In this document: one piece after another, positions 27,001 through 35,579 of the stretch
Layout of the letters: each line of letters begins with the position of its first letter
Numbering within the stretch: the stretch's first letter is position 1
Assembly (NCBI GenBank): GCA_037954325.1
Contig: JBBMNZ010000016.1
Location: 547,001-611,000 of the forward strand
DNA length: 64,000 nt
Origin: Fistularia commersonii
Taxonomy: Eukaryota > Chordata > Actinopteri > Syngnathiformes > Fistulariidae
Reading direction: 5' to 3'
Position numbers and translations under genes: made by a program
The notes under the pieces: model-generated
Database searches by the model: none
What the model saw: the letters and a program-made list of their open reading frames with translations, nothing else
Told to the model about the DNA's origin: nothing

Positions 27001-30000
27001 GTAGGAGCTAAGATGGATTTCCCTGGTTCCTCTGCTGTCCCAATGCACCAAGAAAATGGCCTGGTTCCTGAAAAGGTCGGAGAAGTTGCAAAAACTTCCT
27101 TCAGTGCAAAAGCAGCTATTAATAAACCACATTTTGTGTGCTGCCGAGTGTAATTTGGGTTAGCCTCCATGCTTTGTCTGAGATGTATGATCTCGTCCTT
27201 CTTGTCACAAGATGTTTGGTAGATACATCGCAGAGGATTGTTGTTAAACAGAATTTCTATCGTCCATGTTTTACTTTGGAGTCAAAACAACCTCTTGTCA
27301 CGTCAGCTGCTAACATTAGCACATTAGCATTGCTAGTATGTTGTAATCTGCGCTCACCGAGGTGAGTCTGAATGTCAACCGGATCATCCCAAGGTACAAT
27401 TTGCAAAAATAAACAGACTGCAGACCAGTTTTAGTGGCAAAGGGCCTGACATGGGTCAAGACGACGGCCTAAATCATGGATCCGTAGTCTTTTAAGGTCC
27501 TCTAATGTTAATGCTAACCAATCTGAGCCTCTCTGACCATCTGACTTTAACTCTACTGGTCCTGCAGCCCCTCCAAGCCTCGTAAACATAAAAAATGTGC
27601 AACTCCTTCGCCCTCCAGCTTGATCTTCTCCGTATTCTCCCACAACAGGAATGCAGAGCAGCAAAGAATCCTGTGGAAGATTCCAGATATATCGCAGAAA
27701 TCTGAAAATGGAGGTATGTGCAGTATCATGGAAGACTTCTCGTTTAGCACGTATCCATTTTTTCTTTATTTAAACCCTGCAGCCGAGCATGTCTGGACTG
27801 GAGAGTTTTTGTCAAACAAGGCACCCCAGATAGGATTTGGTTGCCTCCATCATGCACTCGTGCATCTCATGCATCTTACAGAGTTCCATCCTTCTTATCC
27901 CTAAACATCACTTTTACAACTGTGCTAATCAAAATGCACTTTGCTTCCAATAGAGTCAGCAGGTGGCGAGAAGCTCCATGTAAAAGGGTGCGTGCACGAG
28001 TCTGAGCCACAATCAGGTGGAAGGGGAGTCTTTGCGAACGTGTAGAGCTCTGCTGGTATCTGCATCATTGGGCATGAATGCAGCTCAACCAGTCATGGTG
28101 TGTGGAGGAGAAAAAGAAAAAATTAGCCTTGAGCAAAACACAAACAGCTTCTGTGCGACAGCCTTGCCACAGGACAACAGCCCTGCCTGAAGTGGCACAC
28201 GGTGCGCTCCCTGCTGGCTGATATTTGACACTGAATGCCATTATAATATCAAGGATGAACGCCTCATACTTTAGGAAACATAGAAGGTTTGTGAATCCTG
28301 CGTTACACCATCCTCACAATGTTGAGTTTAATCAATAATTCAACAGGTCCAGGGACATGAAGGAGCTCCATTGGGGACCCTAAATTGCCAATTGACATGT
28401 GGATGAGGGAGTAAATGGCTGTATGTCTCTGTCAATGTTTCCTTACCCTTTTTGAGCCATGGCATATATTTTACAGTAGAAAAATCACAGGCTGCACCAC
28501 CAAATAAATATGTCAAAAATGTTGTTATTGTTATAGATTTAAACTGTAGTCTCAATTGACTTACTCAGTGTATTCTTGCGGGAACCGAGTAGGGACACAC
28601 ATAAAGACCTCCTTCAACTGCTCTGAGTTTCTCTTTTTTTCAGTCTTTATTACAGTCATGCTTGAAAAAACAAGCTCACATAGGTGTGCTGAGGAGAAAA
28701 GGCACAGAGCTGAAATGGCTGTATTTGTCAGAATGAAGAACTCCTCAGCCAGCAACAGTCAACCAGGTGTATATACCTAGATACTACCTAGGGAGACTCA
28801 CAGCTTCGTTAACTGTTGCCATCTAGTGGAAGAGCATTTGATTGTTCTGCCTGTCACTGCATGCTGTCCACATAGATAGAGGTACCAAGACATCATTTGC
28901 ATTGAGGTGAAATCAGGTGAAAGTGATCATTTTTCCACGGCACACCTGATGATCTCTCATGGCACACTAATGTGGCGCAGCACAGTGGTTGGGAAACACT
29001 GCTCTACATGACGTAAATTAATGACTTCTTCTTCTTCTTCTTTCGGCTATTTGCCACAGCGAATCAACTTTCTCCATCTAACCCTATTCTCTGTATCCTC
29101 CTCTCTCACATCAACTACCCTCATATCCTCTCTCACTAGGTCCATAAATCTTCTCTTTGGTCTTCCTCAAGACATCTTGCCTGGCAGCTCCAATTCCAGC
29201 ATTTGTCTTCCAATATATTCACTATCCCTCCCCTGTACATGACCGAACCATCTCAGTCTGGCTTCTCTGACCTTCTCTCCAAAACATCTAACATGTGCTG
29301 TTCCTCTGATAGACTCATTCCTGATCCTATCCATCCTGGTCACTCCCAAAGACAACCTCAACATCTTCATCTTTTTATAAATATAAATAGTGAAACAATT
29401 AAGAGACATCAAAAGACATCCACAAATAAATAGACAACAGAGTGAACAACAACAACAACAAGGAGAAGAATATTCTACAGAATTGCGGGGGGGGGGGGGG
29501 GGGGGGGTGAAAATAGACAAGTGAGAATTTATGGACATAGTGAGACAATATGAAGTTATTTATTGTGAGAGAGGGTTATGCAGAGAATAGGCTTAGATGG
29601 CAAAGGTTGATGCGCTGCGGTGACCCCGGAAGGGAAAGGCCTAAAGAAAAAGAAGTCTACATGACGTGTGAATGGTTGATGTCACCATATGACGCGCAAA
29701 TGAGCGTGGTCGGATTTATATATATACAATGTGTGAATGAGAGGATGAATGGTTGTTTGTCTCTTAAAAGATGTCTGAATGAGTCCCAGTCCCACTGAAA
29801 CCCTGAGTGCAGGGTAAGCAGTTTAGAGTGATGAGTGAATGAGTGAATGAATGATACTTCACGTTGCCTATTTCTTAGGCTTTCATGGACTTATTTACTC
29901 ATTCACTTAACTAAAAAAAACACTGTAAAACTGTTGACGCAGCTGTACTTGCTATCACTGGTTTCCTTTTTTTTCCTTTGGAACTGTACCTTAGCACTCC

Positions 30001-31857
30001 TGTTGCTTTAAAAAAATCAAACCCTACAATATACCTCAGAATAACTTCTCATTGTTGGTTGTTCTCTGTGACAAATTATCTACAATTTTTTTTGTACTTT
30101 TGCACCGTGGGTCTTAGAGTAACACCATTAAATGCTCTATATGTGTTAACGTATAGTAGTATTGACAATAAAGTTTGACAATAAAGAGTTTGACATTGAT
30201 AGCATATGAGGCAGGAACTGCCCTGAGTATTGTTTCCACACAGACACATGCTGATCTACAGCATTTGCAGACAGTGTTACTCTGTGTGTGTGTGTCCCTC
30301 AGGAGTGGGATCCCTGTTGGCGCGCTTCCAGCTAACCGAGGGCCCCAGCAAACCGGCCCCGCTGGCGGTGCAGTTCACCAGTGAGGGCAGCACGCTGTCC
30401 GGCTGCGACATCGAGCTGGCCGGGCCAGGGTACCGCTTCTCTCTCATTAAGAAGAGGTTCGCAGCTGGTATGTTTTTGCATTTTCACATTCCGCCACTGA
30501 GGTTTTAGATCATTTATATCCCCACAAAATCAGCCAGACCTCTCTCAGGCACCATAAGGGGTCGGTTTTATGTTTGACGTGAATTATCAGCATAAAGCAG
30601 AATACCAGGCTGTTTTTTTTTTTGGTATGTTTGTTATGCATTTTCTTATTACCCTTGCACTTCATGTTTCACATCATATAGCTACTTTACACAACTTCAA
30701 ACCTTATAAGGAGCGACTGTCCACAAAATTAAGCCATGAATCATGAAAATGTGTATTTATGATAAAGACTGAGGTTCGTGAGCAGAGACTGAGAAATGAT
30801 GGACTCAACACAGGGACACCCTTGACTTACGAGCCTAACCCGATTTGCTTGAATATCAAATAAACTTTTTCCATTGAAATGAATTAAAATGGTATTAAAA
30901 CCCCAAAAATAATACATAGGGAAAGAAACTTTTAAGAAATGAACTGGATTTATGAATTGTATTTACCTTGAAGATTGGATGAAGATGCATTTTACGTGTT
31001 CTAAAACAAGAAAATTGTACTTCATTGCAAACAAATTATGTAGAAATAATAATACATGAAAAAAGACTGGAGAAATGAGCTGGTTTTATTCAGTGTATTT
31101 AATTGAATATGGTGACGGCCATGAAGATGGTTAGAGGAGTTTTTCATTGGTGCTCCTTCGCTTAACTTAGTTTCCCCACGCTTAATGCTACAATGCTATT
31201 CTAAACTAATTTTGCTACACTTTATGTCTTAACTTCATTTATGAAGCCGCTCCTTTGTCCAAAACCATCAAACCGTACCCGACCGTCTTTGAACAACTCT
31301 TCCGACAACCTCATCTGTCCACGTTCCCGCATCCGCTGCACAAAACCCCCGTAAACATCTCCTGCCTTCTCACAGATGATGCTCTCCGTCACGTATCTCA
31401 CTGACAACTTCTCCATCTCTTCACGAACGAGTCCCCAACACACACACCTCAATGGTGTTTTTCCTTGATGATTTTCTCTGGGCTACCTCGCGGTGACGGT
31501 GTGTCCCTCTGTCTTTAAACGCCAATTCATGGACAGCAGGCGGCTGTGTCGGAGTCAAACACCCATCCTCCTCGCTGCTAACTCAGATCTGGGCTCCAAC
31601 ACACCTTCATGCACCTGTTGATCTGTATACACACCAGCACCTACCATTGTCTTGGATTGCTTAGCGACACAAGCCCCATCTGCCTCTATTTGTCTCAGTC
31701 GGGCTCTCTAAGATTTGTCAAAAACCAAACGTGTAAATTCCCATGGGTTACTTTGGTCACAGGTAGTAGCTGTTAAACAATAAAGCACGCCGAGACCATG
31801 AGACTGAAACTGTTTTGTTTTTTGCCTTTTTTAGGCAAATACCTGGCGGACAACTAA
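2726..31857 (+). CDS. sgip1: SH3-containing GRB2-like protein 3-interacting protein 1 (SGIP1), spliced, 5' end outside window
   Basis: SGIP1 is a brain-enriched endocytic adaptor of the FCHo/SGIP muniscin group. Its N-terminus binds and tubulates membrane, its proline-rich middle binds SH3 proteins, and its C-terminal mu-homology domain (MHD) binds cargo and adaptors at clathrin pits. Exons traced by splice signals and reading frame: 2726-2789, 3055-3079, 4053-4115, 6399-6462, 7906-8078, 9835-9843, 11277-11288, 12610-12631, 12723-12810, 14112-14194, 15901-15981, 16520-16594, 16731-17486, 18449-18570, 18862-19003, 22495-22554, 24185-24296, 24419-24574, 25863-25998, 26095-26297, 27649-27713, 30303-30467, 31835-31857. 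Every junction keeps frame; the exons total 2699 nt. The first codon is completed by a G from an upstream exon (expected start MMEG), which is not in the window. The protein would be about 902 residues, somewhat longer than the mammalian one because of the central exon. It ends GKYLADN-stop, as in the family. Confidence 0.96.
3055..3079 (+). CDS. sgip1: sgip1 small exon (25 nt)
   Basis: Encodes GSPDREGG after completing a threonine, matching the family's TGSPDRDG. Acceptor tcttcag, donor gtaagt at 3080. It restores phase 0. I did not find the following exon that in mammals encodes an IQPSPHEPP-like segment between here and 4053. Confidence 0.85.
3640..3870 (+). repeat. SINE-like dispersed repeat, middle part
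   Basis: Contains the phrases taaattgtccagatgtgtga, gaatggttgtatgtctgta and gtgacagctgggatagactc, which recur with variation near 28375, 29700 and 37400 and in many fish genomes. Confidence 0.6.
4053..4115 (+). CDS. sgip1: sgip1 exon (NGAPNGFYGEIDWDRY)
   Basis: 63 nt, phase 0 to 0, acceptor cccag, donor gtacgt at 4116. A second in-frame AG (4057-4058) would remove only two residues (SQ), so a NAGNAG-like choice of start is possible. Confidence 0.92.
4446..5045 (+). mobile_element. truncated hAT-type transposon (BED-finger transposase fragment)
   Basis: Ends are inverted: cagtccttctcaaatagtgg on the left and aattgagaagcattgg on the right. Inside, 4698 onward reads RKVERHEDNETRESHTKAK, then KYDEAYVALGFTVATVGDEK and LVCLLCLLKTKDNATK, the start of ZMYM6/ZBED-like hAT transposases. 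The rest of the transposase is deleted. Confidence 0.75.
5245..6147. mobile_element. non-autonomous TIR element with a nested LINE insertion
   Basis: The termini taccgtaatttctggac (5245) and gtccggaaattacggta (6131-6147) are inverse complements apart from one or two bases. The interior is interrupted by the LINE tail at about 5275-5637. Confidence 0.75.
5275..5637 (+). mobile_element. LINE 3' end with (TCTCA)n tail
   Basis: Encodes ERHRRSVLPEAIRLFNSSSL, typical of the C-terminus of non-LTR reverse transcriptase ORFs, then a 3' UTR ending attaataaagttgttctcat and CATCT repeats. Matches 60523-60820. Confidence 0.75.
6399..6462 (+). CDS. sgip1: sgip1 exon before the AT-AC intron
   Basis: Encodes NSPEVDDEGYSIRPDEESEGG. 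Acceptor tttcag. No usable GT donor fits the frame; instead the sequence ATATCCTGCC starts at 6463, which matches the U12 AT-AC donor consensus. The exon ends in phase 1. Confidence 0.88.
6463..7905 (+). other. sgip1: candidate U12-type (minor spliceosome) AT-AC intron of sgip1
   Basis: The donor is ATATCCTG at 6463-6470. The branch site TCCCTTGAC lies at 7885-7893, close to the U12 consensus TTCCTTRAY, with the branch A at 7892, 13 nt before the AC terminus at 7904-7905. Using these ends joins codon G|GA in frame and gives a protein colinear with mammalian SGIP1. No GT-AG pair does this. Confidence 0.82.
6944..7650 (+). mobile_element. hAT-like element remnant with TIRs
   Basis: Left end caggagtgtcaaacatatgg and right end tttgacacccctg are inverted. 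The interior matches 21390-21920 (for example cttacagcggatggcagcaa). Flanks cgttcaca and cgttagca resemble an 8-bp target duplication. Confidence 0.65.
7906..8078 (+). CDS. sgip1: sgip1 exon, acidic/basic linker
   Basis: Encodes HFFSSDESEEEEDHRKKF, then KIKIKPL, then ELKASIGNIALSPSPL, all recognisable SGIP1 segments. Phase 1 in, phase 0 out; donor gtgagt at 8079. Confidence 0.95.
8214..8262. repeat. (AC)n microsatellite
   Basis: About 24 AC units in the sgip1 intron after exon 7906-8078. Confidence 0.95.
9835..9843 (+). CDS. sgip1: sgip1 9-nt microexon (RSP)
   Basis: AGGAGTCCG between tttgtag and gtaagc. Phase 0 to 0. It corresponds to RKSP of mammalian SGIP1 (SPSPV-RKSP-RRSP-G). Very short, so rated on colinearity and splice sites only. 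Confidence 0.65.
11277..11288 (+). CDS. sgip1: sgip1 12-nt microexon (RRSP)
   Basis: AGACGTAGTCCG between a strong polypyrimidine tract with tcacag and the donor gtaagt. Phase 0 to 0. Matches RRSP in the mammalian protein exactly. Confidence 0.78.
12610..12631 (+). CDS. sgip1: sgip1 22-nt exon (GLKRNTS)
   Basis: Acceptor cattttag, donor gtgagt at 12632. Encodes GLKRNTS, parallel to mammalian GAIKRNLS. Ends in phase 1; the next intron is only 91 nt. Confidence 0.85.
12723..12810 (+). CDS. sgip1: sgip1 exon (SEEIARPRR + Ala/Pro stretch)
   Basis: Begins SEEIARPRR, as in the family, followed by a proline/alanine-rich tail (APATAPAPAPAL) that looks lineage-specific. Acceptor cttcag, donor gtacgt at 12811. 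Confidence 0.9.
13160..13945. mobile_element. non-autonomous DNA repeat related to the TIR element at 5245
   Basis: Begins taccgtagtttgaggac and contains aaggcgcaccgtgttataat; ends near aagacacactgtattataag. Similar in wording and layout to the 5245-6147 element but more decayed; the boundaries are approximate. Confidence 0.45.
14112..14194 (+). CDS. sgip1: sgip1 exon (TALFGPPLETAFGEQKTE)
   Basis: Matches the LFGPPLESAFDEQKTE segment of mammalian SGIP1. Acceptor ttgcag, donor gtaacc. Confidence 0.92.
14560..14835 (+). mobile_element. RTE-type LINE 3' end
   Basis: Shares the phrases gatttggatatggacagagg, ggaggatgctgaggttgcag and tggctgtgttgacccctgaa with the other LINE tails in this window. 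Confidence 0.75.
15901..15981 (+). CDS. sgip1: sgip1 exon (LTRSFPTG)
   Basis: Encodes VALFESDVWGTPLSEPESS, then LTRSFPTG. Acceptor aaaatag, donor gtaagt at 15982. Phase 1 to 1. Confidence 0.9.
16520..16594 (+). CDS. sgip1: sgip1 exon (TPPPLPPKNVP)
   Basis: Proline-rich PPPLPPKNVP, a conserved SH3-ligand-like segment of SGIP1. Acceptor cacag, donor gtaaga. Phase 1 to 1. Confidence 0.93.
16731..17486 (+). CDS. sgip1: sgip1 756-nt proline/serine-rich exon
   Basis: Opens with EALAESDSSTQKPSIADLDQ, then IFGPEE (mammalian SINDLDSIFGP), then about 200 residues rich in Pro, Ser and Thr, and closes with STPPPPPPPTYRAVVASPGP, which is strongly conserved. The middle is low complexity and poorly conserved in length, and it accounts for most of the excess over the mammalian protein. 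Phase 1 to 1. Confidence 0.95.
18449..18570 (+). CDS. sgip1: sgip1 exon (RPPSRPKLPPGKP)
   Basis: Polyproline run followed by RPPSRPKLPPGKPTVGDV. Acceptor gagtag, donor gtaagt at 18571; phase 1 to 0. Confidence 0.95.
18862..19003 (+). CDS. sgip1: sgip1 exon ([20 protein letters not shown])
   Basis: Contains PPPVAPLARAEST and [16 protein letters not shown], hallmark SGIP1/FCHo sequence, then GKELSLTVS, which is an optional segment in mammals. Acceptor tttcag, donor gtgtgt at 19004. Confidence 0.93.
19490..19740 (+). repeat. SINE-like repeat tail with degenerate 55-bp minisatellite
   Basis: Repeats of gtgaatgagaggatgaatgg with gtctatatgatg, ending in gacagctttcaacactc and (GAAT)n, like the copy near 29690-29860. 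Confidence 0.6.
19712..19777. repeat. long hairpin, 25-bp perfect arms plus 5-bp inner stem
   Basis: Arms 19712-19736 and 19753-19777 are exact reverse complements. Inside, cagac (19738-19742) pairs with gtctg (19747-19751) around a 4-nt loop, after a single C/A mismatch. Confidence 0.93.
19921..19958. repeat. (CA)n followed by (GC)n
   Basis: 27 nt of CA repeat running into GCGCGCGCG, an alternating purine-pyrimidine stretch. Confidence 0.9.
20049..20066. repeat. poly(G) run after poly(T)
   Basis: A run of T followed directly by 18 G. Confidence 0.9.
20712..20775. repeat. C-rich low-complexity block
   Basis: Runs of C separated by single A or T. Confidence 0.85.
20958..21007. repeat. (CA)n microsatellite
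   Basis: About 25 CA units. Confidence 0.95.
21385..21920 (+). mobile_element. hAT-like element remnant (5'-truncated)
   Basis: Second copy of the 6944-7650 family: shares ggcatactgttgtagtcagt-like, cttacagcagatggcagcaa and the end tttgacacccctgg. Confidence 0.65.
22495..22554 (+). CDS. sgip1: sgip1 exon (QPSLVWFDRGKFYLTFEG)
   Basis: Encodes ENDQPSLVWFDRGKFYLTFE. Acceptor cacag, donor gtaagt at 22555. Phase 1 to 1. The intron before it (19004-22494) is 3.5 kb and rich in homopurine/homopyrimidine runs. Confidence 0.95.
22812..22835. repeat. poly(C) run
   Basis: 24 consecutive C. Confidence 0.9.
23461..24136. mobile_element. non-autonomous TIR element next to an sgip1 exon
   Basis: Left end acagtaaaccctcactttt and right end gaagtagcgagggtacattg are inverted relatives, of the acagtaaaccctcgc class common in fish. 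The interior is AT-rich and non-coding. Confidence 0.6.
24185..24296 (+). CDS. sgip1: sgip1 exon, start of the mu-homology domain
   Basis: Encodes [20 protein letters not shown], then FTETVNAFFKGADPSK. The AG chosen is the first of two in-frame options (24184 or 24193). Donor gtaggt at 24297. The right end of a TIR element (23461-24136) lies only 48 nt upstream. Confidence 0.95.
24419..24574 (+). CDS. sgip1: sgip1 MHD exon (GEMVLSFPAGITRHF)
   Basis: Encodes CVVKIIGEMVLSFPAGITRH, then FANNPSPAMLTFSITNYSRL and EHVLPNPQLLC. The preceding intron is 122 nt. Donor gtaaag. Confidence 0.96.
25385..25720 (+). mobile_element. RTE-type LINE 3' end
   Basis: Contains gatgctgaggttggagctgc, aggtctagaggatgaccaga and tttgctgtggcgaaccatga, as in the other LINE tails. 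Confidence 0.75.
25863..25998 (+). CDS. sgip1: sgip1 MHD exon (FWVNMPNLILHLKKV)
   Basis: Encodes DFWVNMPNLILHLKKVAEQ, then KPQATYYNVDMLKYQ. Acceptor catcag, donor gtgagt at 25999. Reading runs open through the following 96-nt intron. Confidence 0.95.
26095..26297 (+). CDS. sgip1: sgip1 MHD exon (DLRIDYKYNGDA)
   Basis: Encodes STPLNLAVSWRCEPTSTDLR, then IDYKYNGDAISTPMALNNVQ and FLVPVDGGVSKLQAVLPPA. Acceptor cggcag, donor gtaaag. Confidence 0.96.
26330..27420 (+). mobile_element. unclassified about 1-kb interspersed repeat, copy 1
   Basis: Matches the reverse complement of roughly 57590-58540. Shared strings include actatcagatggttg, gttagctaactccagacttatt, tctgaggc, agcaggccagaa, ccattttgt and ccttttcaggaacc. 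No transposase coding was recognised, so it is probably a non-autonomous DNA element. Confidence 0.6.
27649..27713 (+). CDS. sgip1: sgip1 MHD exon (WNAEQQRILWKIPDIS)
   Basis: Encodes NAEQQRILWKIPDISQKSEN. Acceptor aacag, donor gtatgt. Phase 2 to 1. Confidence 0.95.
28433..29001. mobile_element. hAT-like non-autonomous element
   Basis: Ends caatgtttccttaccctttt (left) and gtggttgggaaacactg (right) are inverted, with gccatggcatat and catggcacac sub-terminal strings as in Charlie-type elements. Confidence 0.55.
29024..29365 (-). mobile_element. RTE-type LINE 3' end
   Basis: The reverse complement carries the common tail (gaccgaaccatctcagtctg, agacatcttgcctggcagct on the + strand). Confidence 0.75.
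29487..29507. repeat. poly(G) run
   Basis: 21 consecutive G between two opposed LINE tails. Confidence 0.9.
29515..29655 (+). mobile_element. RTE-type LINE terminal fragment
   Basis: atttatggacatagtgagac to ggtgaccccggaagggaaag, the last about 140 nt of the LINE, facing the copy at 29024-29365. Confidence 0.7.
29690..29860 (+). repeat. SINE-like repeat tail
   Basis: gtgtgaatgagaggatgaat and ggttgtttgtctct, ending in gagtgaatgagtgaatgaat. Confidence 0.5.
30303..30467 (+). CDS. sgip1: sgip1 MHD exon (GSLLARFQL...IKKRFAAG)
   Basis: Encodes VGSLLARFQLTEGPSKPAPL, then AVQFTSEGSTLSGCDIELAG and YRFSLIKKRFAAG. Acceptor cctcag, donor gtatgt. Confidence 0.96.
30800..31490. other. sgip1 last intron: AT-rich repeat-like DNA
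   Basis: Starts cacccttgacttacgagc and contains ccattgaaatgaattaaaat, wording common in fish non-autonomous elements. No clear termini were found. Confidence 0.3.
31835..31857 (+). CDS. sgip1: sgip1 last coding exon (GKYLADN-stop)
   Basis: Acceptor ttttttag. Encodes GKYLADN and TAA, the invariant end of the family. Confidence 0.95.
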
Positions 31858-33716
31858 CCCGTGCAATCAGAGAGCAATGCTGTTGAAGAGATCGATCCCA
31901 GCGGACCGGGGCCAACACAAGAGGACGGAGCGACCCTGGACAGACACCCCCCACCCGCCCCCAGCCCTCAACCCTCTCTGAACCCTCTCGGCAGGTCTGC
32001 AGCCTACCCGGCAGTATTGTATAACATATAGCATTGTGGAGCTGTTCAAGGTCACGTAACCGTCGTATTTGTAGTCATCTCATAACATCCGTGTCGCTGC
32101 AGCCAGACACCCGGGTTCTTTCTCCTCCAAAGTCCTTCCTCCTCCTCGGGTTGATGTTTGGTGGGGTTTCGCTGCAGCTGCCTGACCGGCCGGGCCACAT
32201 TGCCCCATCATCCCCGGTTTAGAAGGCGGCCAGCTCTAATGAGCAGGAACGGCGACTCCTGAACCGAGGAAAACGCTTAGTCAGTCATCGGCACATAGGG
32301 AGGCGGGGTTAGGTCCCGGGCAAATATATGGAACACATTGGACCGCAAGACTCAACCCATCTCTGGGTACTACAGGGTCACGGGGCGCTGTCCTTTCTAC
32401 CCGAAATGCACTGATCGGTCAATCAAACCGCTTGAATCCTCCCTCTCTCCCCTGCCCCGATATCCACCGACATAGGGGCGTTCCAGCGGGTCAGCAGCTG
32501 CAGGGATCAATCAGCTCTGCGCTCACAGTCGCAAAGTTGTCGTTCTTCCCCATCAGAACAAAAAGAAGTGTACAAAGTGTCATTTTAAATCAGTAATATA
32601 TGATATTAAAGGGCGTTTGGTGTTTTTCCCTGTATCGTCAGATAGCCTCTCTGTTGTTGCCGGGGCAGCAGTGTTAGACTCCAGACTACACCACAGCATT
32701 CTATTTTTATTTATTGACAATTTGTTGTATAAAACGTGACTCTGTATATGAATAGAATTTGAATGGTGTCGCAAGACTCCAAACCCTTACGAGTTATAAC
32801 TATTTGATTTTTTTTTGTTATCTGTGTAGTAACCCTGTGTACAGTATGAGGTATACTTTTTCTGAATTTATTTCAGATATAATTTTTTTTTAATTCAAGT
32901 GCATCAGAAGATTTGAGCTATATATGGGGTGGGGGGAGGGTAATTTAAAAAAAAAAAAAAGAGAGAAAAAAAAGATGAATATCTTCCCTGATGCTGTGTG
33001 CTGGTCTGTGACAGCAGTGTTAATGTAGAGTTAGTGAATCCACGGGCAGCATCCAAACAAGTCCAGGGAAATGGTATCATTCACTTTTCTCGCTCGGAGG
33101 CCGGTATTCTGTCGCAAGTATTAGAAATTCACCTCCAAGAGCCTCCAGATTAAGAACTCCTTACCACCATGTTATTCCATTCACTCTAAAACTAAGGTTG
33201 TAAAAGACAAAAACAATCTTGATCATCTCAGCCAAAATCTTTGAGAGAAAATGAATCCTCCCGTCTTCCCAACAGTCCGGCTCTTCTTTTAAAATAAAAG
33301 ACTACGACAACGAAGCGGTTGTTTTTTTCCCAGTAAAGCGGCAAAGAATCTCGACGTCTCCATGAACGTCTCCCACCCGATCCCTGCTCCAATCCATGGC
33401 TTTATTTTCTATTGGTCTCTGTGAGATGACGAGAGATGAACTGAGTTTCCGGAGCGAGGTGACGCCAACCAAAAGGCATGTTTTTGTTTGTTTTGTTGGT
33501 TTCCCCCGCGTTTCATGAACGTGCCCCACACAGCAGGTCCGTCAAAAAAAATATAAGCTGAATATTTTTAAAAACTGATGAACAACAAAACTAATTAATA
33601 AAATAAAATCATATTATATTGTTTAATGTGAATGAAAAACACTGTACTGATGTTCAAACTTCCTGAATGACGCTCAACATGAAGAACAATGTGTGTGTGT
33701 GTGTGTTTGTGTGTGT

Positions 33717-33791
<75 letters not shown>

Positions 33792-34570
33792 CTGCATATC
33801 ATTGGTTATAATTCTGTTAAACACAAGCAGTTCTAGTCTTTCTGAGAGCCGCGCTGGACGCCACTTAGCCCACAACGTGTTCTCCTGTCCCAATGATAGA
33901 CTCCTCCATCGTCCTGTGAAGTTCTCTCACCTGTGAAAATTGAAAATAAAAATCTGACCCGGGTTGCGGTGGAATCTCAAAAAACCTGAGCGATTTTTAT
34001 TCTTTTTTTTTTTTTTTTTTTTTTGCATCAGAGCCAGGACAAGCCGTCCACCTCTGTGCGCAACAGTCACTCCAGCATTATCTCCAGAGGCCGCCATGTT
34101 TGTTTTAAAGCTATCGCCATGGCAGTGGTGATAAGCTCCTTCAACTTGAATTTGGTTGCATCTTTTGATACGAAAGTAGTTTTTTTTTTCTTTCCAGAGA
34201 CTCAGTGGTGAATTCATCCTTCACTCCTTTACTGTGGCATGTAAAAAAAGCATGCAGACTAAAAGACAATAAAAATAAGAGAAAAAAAAAGGTGCGGCAT
34301 CTGTGGCAGTAGATAGTACTGAAATGACGTGTTGTGCTGAGTGTCACCTGTGTTGACGTGAAGACCATTAGGGAGTGTGTGTGTTATGCGTGCGTGTGTA
34401 TGTGTGTGTGTATGTGTGCGTGTGTGCTCTACAAGCCAGAATGCTTTCGGTTGTGTACCAGTTAACCTCAGACACGTGTGCGAGCTCTTTGTCCATAACA
34501 TAATGATGCTAAGATGACCTTAGTTTGCTTCTTTCCAAAAACCAATAAAAGTTATAACTGGACGTCCTTT
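31858..34570 (+). other. sgip1: sgip1 3' UTR (end estimated)
   Basis: AATAAA hexamers lie at 33293, 33945 and 34544. The last is followed by a T/G-rich stretch (tttgcttgtgttt), suiting a polyadenylation site near 34565. The region holds no recognisable ORF. A (GT)n tract at 33688-33788 lies inside it. Confidence 0.5.
33688..33788. repeat. (GT)n microsatellite in the sgip1 3' UTR
   Basis: About 100 bp of TG with few interruptions. Confidence 0.95.
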
Positions 34571-34752
34571 GCTTGTGTTTCACTTCCAGGACAAGAGGTT
34601 TGGGGAAGGGTGTCAGTTAGATTCCCAGCTCCTCCTCAGCTGTGCGTGAGCGCTTCAGTGCTGTGTGTGTGCGTTTGTGCGTGCGTGCGTGCATTAGCAA
34701 ATATACCTTACAGATGATCTGGTTTTGTTTTTTTATGTTCTATTCATTTCCA

Positions 34753-34930
34753 GGGGCGGCACAGTGGCGCAGTGGTTAGCGCTTTGGCCTCACAGCACGA
34801 AGGACCCTGATGTGATTCCTACAGAGGGCCTTTCTATGTTGAGTTTACATCTTTCCTCCAGGTTCTCCGGTTTCCTCCCACAGTTCAAAAACATATAAAA
34901 GGTTAATTGGAAAAAAAATTGGGAAAAATT
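34753..34930 (+). repeat. SINE-like repeat head (tRNA-like)
   Basis: ggggcggcacagtggcgcag, then tggttagcgctttggcctca: the common fish repeat with a degenerate tRNA-like A box (tggcgcagtgg). Copies in the other orientation end near 35825 and 37715. Confidence 0.65.
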
Positions 34931-34954
34931 GCCCGGAATTGCCCAAATCATCAT

Positions 34955-35570
34955 CCTTTTCCTTTGGGCTTTTCCCTTTGGCAGTTTCCACAGCGAATCA
35001 GCCTTCTCCATCTAACTCTACTCTCTGTATTCTCCTTACTGTCTCACACCAGCTAACTTCATATCCTCTCTCACTACATCCATACATCTTTTCTTTGATC
35101 TTCCTTTGGACCTCGTGTCTGGCAGCACTACCTTCAGCAACCTTCTACCCAGATCTTCACCATGGTTTGGAGCATTCATGTCCAAACCATCTCAGTCATC
35201 ACCTTATCTTGGTCATACATGTCCTGCACCCCTGTGACAAATTCTTCTTTTTCTTTGGGCTTTTCCCTTCAGGGGTCTCCACAGGGACTCAACCTTCTCC
35301 ATCTAACCCTGTTCTCTGTATCCTCTCTCACTACATCCAACAATCTTCTCTTTGGTCTTCCTCTAGCCCTCCAATTCCAGCTAGAAATCTGTCTACCAAT
35401 ATATTCATGATCCCTCCTCTATACATGACCAAACCATCTCAGTCTAGCTTCTCTGACCTTCTCCAAAACATCTAACATATGCTGTCCCTCTGACAGACTC
35501 ATTCCTGATCCTAACATCCTGGTCACTCCCAAAGAACCTGAACGTCTTCATCTCTGTTAGAAAAACACGT
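34955..35570 (-). mobile_element. RTE-type LINE 3' ends, two adjacent fragments
   Basis: The phrase ctttgggcttttccctt...caccacagcgaatc-like occurs at 34968 and again at 35252, each followed by ctccatctaaccctgttctc-like sequence; the boundary between copies is near 35240. Confidence 0.7.
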
Positions 35571-35579
35571 CCATTCACT

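Noticed and set aside
33667..33936. ORFs of Val-Cys or Thr-His across (GT)n tracts, also at 39733-40129
   Set aside because: Microsatellite translation.
34753..34825. Possible tRNA gene
   Set aside because: The A box is only partial, the B box is degenerate and no cloverleaf closes; it is the head of a SINE-like repeat.
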